Assembly (NCBI GenBank): GCA_005223375.1 | Contig: RXOD01004439.1 | Span: 1 to 22,300 of the forward strand | DNA from: Amoebophrya sp. AT5.2 | Lineage: Eukaryota > Sar > Dinophyceae > Syndiniales > Amoebophryaceae | DNA length: 22,300 nucleotides | Reading direction: 5' to 3' | Part shown: positions 1-10,000 of the stretch, one piece after another | Position numbering within the stretch: the stretch's first letter is position 1 | How the letters are laid out: each line of letters opens with the position of its first letter | The notes under the pieces: model-generated | What the model was told of the DNA's origin: nothing | Seen by the model: only the letters and a program-made list of their open reading frames with translations | Databases searched by the model: none | Position numbers and translations under genes: made by a program

Positions 1-1
1 A

Positions 2-3000
2 AAAGCCGATGCAGATGTTGAGGCACCACGAGGCAGTGACGACGAGGGCAGCGAGGGTGACGGGGAACGTTCTTCCGGTTCTTCATCTTACGATCCGTAC
101 CATGTGGACGACGACGACAGCATGTACAATCCTCGCATCGAGCAGTGGTCCGAGCACTCGTCGGACCGCGACTTCCAGGCCGGGGTGGGAGACGCATTGG
201 CATTGGGCCACTTCTCGGACGGGTACGACTCTGACGATAGTCGATTTTGTTTTCGGGTGAAAGTTGACCGTTTCCGAGGCGTGCGCGAGCGGCTCACTGG
301 GGACGTGGAGAAGGCGTGGAGCTTCGCTTCGTTGCTGAAGGCGGCCAGGAACACGCAGAGGTACTTGTCGGAGGAGAAGTATCCGTCCCCGCGTCCTGCA
401 CGTAAGGGCGAATTGCCTGAAGAAGATGCGCACGTCGAAGCGCGAGCGGCGGCTGAGGCCGACATACGACGCGAGGTGCGCAAGCGCGCAGCATTCTTGC
501 TCCATGAGGCGGCAGCGTGGCGAAATTTTTTGTGCGGCGCGGAGGCGGAGCTGCTCATGACTTTGGAGGGCAATATGCCGCCCGAAAAGGCTCGTTACCT
601 TGCGATCGTATTCGGGGCAGATGGCACGCACAATCGGCATGGCAATAAGCGGCCGAATCGATTTGTGGAGGAGATAAGAAGTGCGAAAATCCTAGCAGAT
701 TCCGGGATTGGAAAGCACAACTGGCTTTCTTTCGGGGGCGAAAGCCGTGATGGAACGGCGAAAGCGAATCCTCCTCCGCCAGACTCTAGCAACTGGACGC
801 CAGCCGCAATTCACTTCGTACTTGAAGTGGCCACGGTTGTTTTCTCCTTCTGCACCGAATTCCCCCATATGGTTCTCGTGCTCAAGATGGTGCAGGACTT
901 CGTTCTGCAGCCGGATACGGAGTCCGATCTCTCTACCGAAGAAGATGCCCGAGCGGAGGCACGCCAATCCGCGATCAACGAAACCGCTGCAGCGCGTCTA
1001 GAACGGTTTCGGGTCGACGTAGTATCAAAGAACGGGGCCTACCTCTTCGCCTACCTTCGTCACAAAGCAACCGACAAGACGGAGGACTCGCACCGATTGT
1101 TCTCGGGACCGGTTTTGGTCCGCCGCGTGTTGCAACCGTGGGCCGAAAAGTTCGCCGAAAAGCACCCTCATTACGAGGACAAAAAGAAGCGCGCGCAAAC
1201 TGTTTTTGATTTTGGTGTAAGATCCACACTAGCGCCGCAACCGGAAGGGATTGTCGAAGCATTCCGAGCACTCGGACTGGATTTAGTGTCTTTGAAGGGC
1301 ATGCTCGACGAGATCGCTTCAAAGCTGATGCCGGAAAATAGCACCGACGCTGTTTTTCATCTTCCGCAAGGCGACGAAATTCGCGAAACAGATGCCAATG
1401 CTTTCGACGCTTCCGTGGTTCCGCGGCATCTTGTCACCTGGAGGAAAACCGGCTTTTTGCTTTCCCTTTGGAACGCTATTGTCCGATTGATGGACGTGTC
1501 GACGACGCAGTGGACGAAAGATCGTAATTCGGGCGAGATGACCGCAAACGCCGCGGCCTTGCTACTGCTCGAAGACGTACCCACGCGGGCAGTGACGAAT
1601 GAGGATATCCCCGCTGCGGCCTGCATCGGCGTCGCGGACTTGACGCGCCTGCGCGAGCGCGTGCGAAGCTACGTACGCGCACACAGCTTGGCACTGTTCG
1701 AAAAAGTCTGCCAGACGGCTGTGCACTTTCGCGAGTTAGCATCTATGGCAGAAGATTTCTTAGGTACTTTCAATTTCAAAGTCTATGCATAGCTACTATG
1801 CTGGCGTACTTTATATATAATAACTTCTTGAAGATGTTTTTGATGTTGTGTTCACTTCAACCAACTTGCTTCCAGGCGCGCTAAGGATGCGTAATGACGT
1901 AGCACACCCAAACCACAAGTAAAACACAAACTCATCATTTTGATTTCATTTACTGTACGTAGGTATCGGGACTGGATATGCGGTGAAGGAACAACAAGCA
2001 GCTCTGTGTGCCGTGTACGAGCGGAAATTGTGGGAGGCAGAGTTGAAGGAGAGCGGGGCCGAAATTTCGGCACTGAGGTTCGGACGGAAATATCTCGACG
2101 CGAACAGCGATCCGAACGTTCACCATCAGACCGACGAGCACCGAACTAACAGTGATTACACGAACAGATCCTCCCGCGACAGCTCCCATGACCTTGTTCA
2201 AGGATCGCGCCGAATATCCATACGGGACTTCTGCTTGCAGCGATTTCGCAAACGTCTTGATGAGTGGGAGCCGGACCAGCAGTGCATGACGCAAGTCAAG
2301 CAAATTTTCAAGCGGCGCGCGATTCGATTAGCGCGAAGCACAGCGGAAGAGCGGCAATGCGAGTATTTTCCGTACTACCTCGGGCCGCCTACAACGGTGA
2401 CATACTCGGGGACGTCCGCGCCGTTAAAATCTGGGATCTGTTACGACGTCTTCATTTTGCGGCAGTTTGCATCAGACGACTACCTCGGGATTCGCTTCGA
2501 CGAGGACCAGGCCACCCTGTCCTCCATGACCGTCGAGTGCTTCCTGCACTCTGTTAGAATGTTTGTCGCGCCGGCGGAACACCCCGATGTCTACATTGAA
2601 CGCGACCCTCCGCGTTGCAAAAAGCCAACAGGAGAACCCGCGGCAGTCGCAGCCCATCAGGGAGAGCTGAAACAGACAGCACCACGAACCGCCGCGTCGA
2701 GTCTCGAAATCGATCGCATTTTGCAGCAGGCTTCCGCTGCGCTATGGGTCCTCCCGGAACTCTTCGACTTCTATGATTTGTTCGGAAGCCCAGGACAAGC
2801 CGAGCTGCAAAGCAAAGGAGGCGTTGTTTTCCGCGATCTCGTAGAGGAACTACTGGAACTCGTCACGGCCAAGCATGAAAGGTTCGGCGTTGCAGGAGCC
2901 GGAGTGTCGAAACGTCGTTGGCCGGCGAAAACCAAAGACGCCTTATGTTTTGGCAACAGCGACTTGCGAACTATGTACCCATTCCCTCACTACATGGACT

Positions 3001-4661
3001 TTTTCGAGGCCAAGCAGTTTCCGATGCACCTGATACTCGACTTCTTGGTCGCCTATGTCGGCTGCGAGCTGTCGGAAATTACCGCATCAGAAGACATGCA
3101 GCCGCGATTTGCTTTTGGGCATCGCGTGAACGGATTGGGGTACAAAAATGTCCTCATACTCAAAAAAAGCGGCTGTGATCTGGGCACAGCTTGGATTCGC
3201 AAAGCCTCAGCATGGGGTCTGGGTCTGGCTGAAGGTGGAAAATCCGAGGAAGTTTCCAGGAAGGAGCAGCATGTCCAAGCACAGCGCGACTTCGAGAACC
3301 GGCTGCACGCCATTTTCTTGCGGCACGTCGAGCAGTTCTTTCTCGGACGAATGCAGCTTGGACCACGAGGAGGCGATGGATCGAGTCCGTCTCGCTTAAA
3401 AGACGAATTCCGAGCTGCCGCGGAAATCGTTTTTCCTCGAACAAGTGGAGGACGGTGCAACGACCCTGAAGAAATACCGGCGAGAAGCACAACTCTCTTC
3501 GAAAAAATCCTCGATGCAGCACTTCGTGGTGACGAGGGCGGCGAGGTCGAGGTGAACGAGGCGGAGCAGGTGCAGGGTGTCGGGGTAGGTGCTAGGAAAC
3601 GTGACAATCAGCCAACAGGCGTCTACCCCGAAAGCGAAACCGAGGCGGAGAAGAAAGTCAGACTGCAGGAGCTACCGAAGAACATGTACTCACTCACGAC
3701 GGTTCTTCTGCGAGACGTCTTGACGGAGCCAAGTGTCATACCCGGCGCCGTTTCCCAAAACAACGCGCACTGGATTCAGATGGTCAAGATTGTCGCAGCA
3801 AGGAACCTGGAGGCGATGGGCGGTCGGGCGATAAAATCGAAGGCGGAGATCCAGGAAATCAAACGTTACGAGTTCCAGAACATCTTTGGCCTTCGCGGCG
3901 CTGACGTGACCAGTTCGTCGAATTCAGCCGACAAAGTCGAAGCACTGATCGAAGACATTCTCGCGCGCCGTCGACTTCCAGAGCCGAGGACACAATCGAA
4001 CACTACGAAGCCTATGTCGCCGCCAATTGCGATCGATCAATGGAATCGGCTGCTGACCTTCATCCCAGCTGTTCTGGACCGGTTTTTGAGCGACGTGAAT
4101 CTCACCCTTAGGAGCAGGCAGGATTTCCAGGGATTGGCCACATGCGGCGGTGGCGAAGTGGCTGCGGGACTGCTCAAACTCACATCTGGCGCTGGAAAAT
4201 TTCTCGCGAAACTTCATATCGGTGACATCGAGAGTGGAAAACCGGGAGCAGCCGTTGATAGCGAGGCGTGGCGATCTATCTTGCAGCATTGCCCGAATCT
4301 ACAGGACTTGAATTTGGAGGCATGCCACGGTGCGGACGATTCAATTCTCGACATCCTGAACGAGACCTGCGGACAGCGGTTAAGGTTTTTGCGGATTGGT
4401 GGCTGCGACGTCCGTAGCGGATCTCTGACGAGCGCGGTTGTTACCCGCTTGTGCGACGACACAGAGCGCGCAAACTTTTTGCCGGTACTACGACATCTGG
4501 TACTTGCGGATCAAGGAGCGATCACGCGTACTGAGTTTGATCTCATACGCGAAAAAAGGCCTGACGTACGCTTTGTGTGCGGAAAATCCGGGAAAAAAGG
4601 ATCGATCGCCGCGATGATGTACGGAGGAGACGAAGATGATTATCTCGATACACAGGGATAA
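2..4661 (+). CDS. Large unknown protein with C-terminal leucine-rich-repeat-like region (5' partial, two exons)
   Basis: The frame is open from the window edge, so the start lies upstream. Exon 1 (2-1763) and exon 2 (1963-4661) are in different frames and join by a phase-1 intron, giving 1486 residues from the edge to the TAA. Exon 2 has no usable ATG near its beginning (the first in-frame one is about 2287), which argues against two separate genes. The N-terminal 60 residues are acidic and Ser-rich. The middle is globular and rich in Arg, Glu and Phe, and I do not recognise it. Residues about 1330-1460 (nt 4197-4580) have LRR/RNI-like spacing, with repeats of the type CPNLQDLNLEAC and LRFLRIGGCDV, as in F-box/LRR and AMN1-type proteins. 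No F-box is evident. Role unknown; the C-terminal repeats suggest protein binding. The merged model is well supported, the function is not. Confidence 0.75.
1764..1962 (+). other. Intron (199 nt) joining two exons of the large LRR-like gene
   Basis: The donor is GTACTT after the first base of a Gly codon. The acceptor is ACGTAG followed by GTATC. The joint is phase 1 on both sides and restores GGT. Without it exon 1 stops at 1792 and exon 2 has no start codon. The hexamer TAGGTA occurs across both splice junctions. Confidence 0.75.
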
Positions 4662-5196
4662 TTGCTTACGTTGCAGCTGCCGCCCCAGCAGGTGTGACGC
4701 CTGCGTTAAAACAGAGCGATCAATGGACTGCTCACTCTCACCAGGGACTTGTTTCTTCTTCCTTGATTTTCCAAAATTATTTCTTTGAGTTGATTCGGAT
4801 TTTTCGGGCGCGTAAAAATGCGAAGCAGCGCAAGTAGGCCTCTGTGAAATTACTTCGGGCAAGATGTCCAGAGACGCAAGCGAAGAGGACATCGGCGTGG
4901 AGGTGTTTTCGTGGCGACGGCGAGTTCTCTTTTCTTGCATGTGCATGCCTTAGCCTTTGTGCTGCAGAGCGTAATGTATCTCGTGTTGGAGACCAAGGCT
5001 GGTGTCTGAAGCGAGCAAGCTTTGCGACGAGTCAATGTCAATCTCTCTGGCTTGGGTCGTAGTTCATCTTCATGTGTACGTGTAGGGACGCGTAGAAATC
5101 ACAATTATCAGACTTGCGTTGATTCATCTTCAGGTCATCAGACGGCTACCAGGCACACAGTGAGTCAGAGCCTTGCTACGCAGAAAAAAAAATAAT
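4662..5196. other. Intergenic region between LRR-like gene and nicolin-like gene
   Basis: No convincing exon was found on either strand. An open minus-strand frame crosses this interval and the 3' end of the upstream gene, but it has no recognisable domain. A CTACGCAG at 5177-5184, about 12 bases before the ATG at 5197, could serve as a 3' splice acceptor for a leader; this is speculative. Confidence 0.5.
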
Positions 5197-6192
5197 ATGG
5201 ACCTTGAGAGCAAGCAATGGCTGAACGTTCAGCATTTCGACACCCTAACCGCCCCGATTTATCAAATCGGTGGCCACTGGAAGAAGATCACCACATCTAC
5301 GTCCGCGGTCGAAGGCGCGAATGCAGGAGCTGTTGCGGGTGCAGGGGCTGCAACGCCAAGCACGGCTGCGGCAGGAGGGCAGCCGGGCTACAAGAGCGCG
5401 ACGTCCTCGGGTGCGACATCGTCCGCTGGTGGGACCACGACTTTGAGTTCAACATCGACATCTTCCGCTGCGACCTCCGGTAGCTCCTCGAGTAGCTCTA
5501 ATATAAACCCCATGAACCAGTCCAGCGTCGAGATTACTTTGCACGACATCGGCGATCTCTCCAATTTCGATTGCCTCGTCTTCCAAAACTGGTACGCGAG
5601 CTTCCTGGACCTCTACGAGGTCGGCCCGAACAAGAAGGAGAAACTGATCCTGCACAACTACCGCATGGTGCGCCACCCGAATTTCGAGACGGACCAGCAA
5701 AGCTACTTCGCACTGTACCGCTCGCAGTTGGACACGACGGAATTCTTTTCGCGGCCGGCCGGCAATCGCAACGTTAAGCTCCGCGCGAAGTTGGTGCAGG
5801 AATCGCCAGTGTGGGGCCAGTGCTCACTGCGGCACGTTGCGGCGTACAAATTCGTCCAGGCCGGGGCTGGAGGTGGAGCACCTTCTGGGGCAGAAAATGC
5901 GGCGGCGACCGGGAGCGGCGCCGCTGCAGGCGAATCGTCTGAGTCGGGAGGTGCGACGGGTGGAGTAGGAGCCGTTCCTACCGAGGCGGCCGGAGGTGGT
6001 GCTCTGTCTCTGTCGTCATCTGCTTTCTCAGCTGCTACGCGGAGCGGCGCCGATGCTCCGGCGAATTCGGTGGTACAGCTGGTGGCCGGCTTTTCACAGA
6101 TCGCAGCGGGAGCAGCAGGGTGGGAGGACGGCAGCGACGCTGACGAAGTCTGGGACCTTGTGCTCGCAACCGGGAATGACTGGCGGAAATAA
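5197..6192 (+). CDS. NICN1: Nicolin-1-like protein, putative tubulin polyglutamylase complex subunit
   Basis: This is a 331-residue intronless reading frame starting at the first ATG (5197). The frame extends upstream only without an ATG. Residues 111-220 resemble the core of nicolin-1. They show a beta-rich VEITL segment, then FDCLVFQNWYASFLDLYE (compare an ITFKNYYTAF-type segment in animal NICN1), LHNYRMVRHPNFETDQQSYF, and LRAKLVQESPVWGQCSLRHV (compare LRLILRQPSPLW). A short C-terminal segment around VWDLVLATGNDW also resembles the end of the family. Residues 37-108 and about 221-300 are Ala/Gly/Ser low-complexity insertions. In animals NICN1 belongs to the TTLL1 polyglutamylase complex, which modifies axonemal and cytoplasmic tubulin. 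The same role here is inferred from similarity recalled without a search. Confidence 0.65.
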   Translation: MDLESKQWLNVQHFDTLTAPIYQIGGHWKKITTSTSAVEGANAGAVAGAGAATPSTAAAGGQPGYKSATSSGATSSAGGTTTLSSTSTSSAATSGSSSSSSNINPMNQSSVEITLHDIGDLSNFDCLVFQNWYASFLDLYEVGPNKKEKLILHNYRMVRHPNFETDQQSYFALYRSQLDTTEFFSRPAGNRNVKLRAKLVQESPVWGQCSLRHVAAYKFVQAGAGGGAPSGAENAAATGSGAAAGESSESGGATGGVGAVPTEAAGGGALSLSSSAFSAATRSGADAPANSVVQLVAGFSQIAAGAAGWEDGSDADEVWDLVLATGNDWRK

Positions 6193-7044
6193 AGTCGTTT
6201 GTTACAACATTGCGAACATGAAAAACAGGCTGAGATGCATCTCTGTGACGGTCCTGTACCTGTTCCTCGCAGGCAGAATTTGATCCTCAGCATGACGATG
6301 ACACTATTCCTTCGGCGAGAAAGAAAGAAACTGTTTTTGCAAAAGCGAATCTTGTTCCCTACGCCTGCTACGGAAAAAATTTAACAGTGCGTCAGTCGAC
6401 AGCGCCTCTTTCTTTTCGGACACACAAATCTGTCTCATGCTTCATTCTAGAATGATGTCAGGCGTTGGCGTTGGCAGCATGGCAGTCAGTGTAGTTGTTC
6501 AAAAACGGATTTATCAATTGACCGCTCCTTGTTCGACCATTTCCTTTACATATCTCGTCAACCAAGGTCGTAATTGTATGGTCATGATGTCGTGGTAGTA
6601 TGTGGTCACCTCCACCTTCGAGTGTTTGTTTAGACATTGTTACACGTAGGTCTTTCTGATCGATAAAAACGCTCTCATACAAATACAGTGAAGACCAAAG
6701 CGGAACAACAGCGATGGATGTGATAGTCGAGAAGTTACTTATTCTTTGTAGCAAAACCTAAACCAAAAATAGCAAACCAAACGAAACAGAAACAGGCAAA
6801 GCATGCTATCACTATACACAGGCAAAAAGGCGGAGGTTTACCGAACGCGAACTTCCAGCACTTCAAGTTCTTCTCCATCTTGCTACGTGATAGGTGTGGT
6901 TCTTGAGGAAAAGCGTCTTGATGGCGTTACAAAACAGTACCAGCGGGTCTAGATCACGAGCTCAAGATCTAGATCACGACGACTAGCCACGACAACATCT
7001 ATGGGAGTTTATTTCGTGTGTGCGAAGCTGCGAAAACCGAAACC
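6193..7044. other. Intergenic region upstream of Tpt1-like gene
   Basis: No coding signal was found here. The region is more AT-rich than the flanking exons and has many stops in all frames. It contains a short direct repeat at 6948-6979, listed separately. It presumably holds the 3' UTR of the nicolin-like gene and the promoter and 5' UTR of the next gene. Confidence 0.5.
6948..6979. repeat. Short tandem direct repeat, 12 bp at 20-bp spacing
   Basis: TCTAGATCACGA occurs at 6948-6959 and again at 6968-6979, separated by CTCAAGA-containing sequence. It lies about 65-95 bases before the proposed start codon of the next gene, so it could be a regulatory site or chance. Confidence 0.6.
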
Positions 7045-10000
7045 ATGACGAACCTTAGTGACGAGGACGCCGCAAGCGCTGCTACCGAACTGGCTTTTGT
7101 CGAGGTAACGAAGCAAGCGGCGAAAAGTGAGGACAAAATAAATGGGGGGCCACTTAATATTGCGTCGAGCGATGCGACTTCCGGACCACAGACGGTATCT
7201 ATATATTTGTCCTCTTACCCGAGCCCTGGGCCGGGGCTCGTTTGTGGCATCTCACTTTAAAAAAAATGGATGGCGTTCTTGTTCCTCCTCGTACTCAAAT
7301 TAATTCCTATTCAATTCTGCTTCGGCGGGCCTTCTGATCATGAACACAACAGACTCAGACATAGCCAAGTCTAGTACTGTACAACGACTGCAGCTGCAGC
7401 AGGTGCAAAAAACTTTGAACAGACGTCGGCATCGCGCGAACAGGACAAACGCCCATCTGTATCCGTCGAGGACACGGAAGTCGAGCGGGTCGCGAAGAAT
7501 GACGATGGGCCCGCCGTGATGAACGACATGAAGAGGGGGGAAGAAGCGGAGGAGGGCCAGACTTCTTCGTCGCGCGATCCGGAATCTTCATCATGCCCTT
7601 GCCCGTTGATGAACGCGAACAAGGGTATTACTAGTTCGACGGACGTCGACGTGCCCGCCACGACCAGTGAGATGGAGGATGGGGCTGCAGCACCTTCGGC
7701 AGTGCAGCAGCGAAGTGGCGATGACGAAGGCGGCAAGGCTGGAAGAACAGGCGATGAGCAGGACGATGCAGAGGCTGATGTGGACAGCACCTGCGAAGAG
7801 ACCGCAGAGGTGGAAGTGAATCGCCCCGATTTTGTGTGGTCGGAGTCCCAAAAGCACCGCATGCGGGTTTCCGATCGCGACACACAGAGGGCGCAAATAT
7901 CGAAGAAAATTTCGTATTTTTTCTTCAAAATTCATTACTACTTAGATGTTTGTTGGGTGTGCCGCGTGTCTGTGTGTGATTCGATTGTTTGAGGAAGACT
8001 GACTGACAGAAGATGTAGGAACTTCGCCTTTGTCAATGTTTGTTTGGCTTTGATGTCGCTTTCAGTACTTCTACTTCTTCCTAGCTCTAGATACCTACTT
8101 ACGTACAACGAACTACGTATACTCCCCGTCACTTCCGCTTCCACCAGGTATGTGCTGCGGCACTTCTACCACCGGACGGTGGCCGGTGCCGCGCAGGACG
8201 GCAAGGTGAGCAAAATTGCTTGTATCAAATCGAAATCCTCCGCCGCGGACGATCATGATCATGGAGGGTGGATGCGGGCGACCGAGCTGCTTGAGAAGTA
8301 CATGACCGAGCCGCACGAGCCGCAGACCCTGCACGACCTCTTGATTTTCCTCAAAGAGTCCAACGAAGAGAAAGCGAGATACGAAATCCGGGGAGAAGAC
8401 TCGATTCTGGAGGTGCGCGCAAACAGGAGGGTGGACCCGCACACAGGAAAAAGTACATCTGTGATTCTGAGTTGGACATGGAACTTTCTTTGAACTTGTT
8501 GCTTCCACTGCAAAGGAAAAGCCCGTTCCATATACGAAGAGATGCATACCATAATTCTCGCCTTGCAATGACCGTGAATCATCTCACTTACAACCCTAAA
8601 TGAAGAACAGCTGCAGCTGAAGAACGCAGATAATTTTATTTTTTCCGTCCACGGCGACCGCGTCATCGTCATGGAGATGCAAAAGCAAATATACTTACAG
8701 GCTGCCAGCCGCGCTCTAATGGTTGGAAGCAGGGTGTGCGGCGGAAGCAGCTACGAGAAATGCAGGGGAGCCCCGACACGAAGTACGTGATTGTCCGCGA
8801 TGAGGATGGCGTGGACGAGGAGTCATCAGCGACCCCCGGCGGGACGCCTGCCTCGTCGAACTCAGTCGTCGGCAGGAGCCACACTTTCGTCGTGAAAGGC
8901 GAAGGGAATGGGAAAGGGCACAGTGCAAAGGGCTCGCTTGTGGTAAAAGGTGCCGCCGGGCCAAAGGGCCACAACGGAAAAAAGGGAGGCGCCTTCGTCG
9001 AGCCACATCATCAAACGTCGTACAACTACTACAGCAACGTGATCTACACATACCCCGTGCCCGGATATGGAAGCTACGCGCAAGGCGGATACAACAGCTA
9101 CCAGTACTACCAAGGGACCGGTGCCGGGAGGACAAAAGGCGCGGGAAAAATGGCCGCAAGCAATACCACCGGCGCAGCCTCGTCCACGTTCTGCACCACC
9201 GGAGCCTCGACGCTGCCATCGTCCGCACTCCGATCGAAGGCAGCTGGCACGGCAGAAGTACTGGCCTCGGCCATCATCGCGGATGGAGCGAAGAAACAGC
9301 AGGATGATCAAGCAGCCAGTCGTCCACAGTCATCAGAAGTAGAACAAGGCACGGGGCAACTTCCAGAACGTAAACGAGATAGTACAAGAACAGCCGCAAT
9401 TGGTTCTAGTAGTAGCGCGAGTGCTGATGCTGAATCTGAAAATCCAGTTCCTGGCGGCGGTGATGAGACACAAGAGCCGCCCACGAAGAGAAAGAAGCAG
9501 AGGAACAAGAACAACAAGAGGGGGCTAGTAAAAGAAACGGATGAGGAAGCGGCTATAGGTGTAGGAGCGGGTGGCGCAGATGAAGAAGAAGACTGTGTGG
9601 GGGGCACCTCCGAGATCGCGTCTGCAGCACCCGTTGAAGGAGATACTTCTAGAAGGCGGAAGCGAGAAAAACTAAGACGTCGTGGCGCTGCAGAAGATGT
9701 AAAAGTAGTAGACGAGCACGAGCACGAGACTTCCAGCAAAGCATCTTCCAAGTCGAGATCGAAGCAGCGCGTGACCAAAAGAAGTAAGGCAGGGAAGAAG
9801 GCTGGAGCGCGAGCAGAGGATGCTGCAGCTGCGGCTGGTGCGCGAGACGCAGAAGGGGCTGCGCACGACGTGGACGCGGGAGCTCCACAAAGCGCGGCCT
9901 CCGCATCGCCGTCAAAAGGTCCCGAGTCAAGCAATACGGCTGCTGCCCCACTTCCGACCGGGGAAATGAAATCGAAGAACACCACCAGAACTTCTTCTGG

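Noticed and set aside
4488..4946. Minus-strand open frame of 152 codons
   Set aside because: It overlaps the 3' end of the LRR-like gene antisense, has no recognisable domain, and its composition follows the opposite coding strand plus AT-rich intergenic DNA.
6458..6754. Minus-strand open frame of 98 codons in the intergenic region
   Set aside because: No start in good context at its 5' end and no family resemblance; consistent with chance.
8206..8266. Possible GTGAGC intron within the Tpt1-like N-lobe that would remove the extra loop
   Set aside because: The donor is phase 0 while the AG at 8265-8266 is phase 1, so the frame would break. The loop is kept as an insertion.
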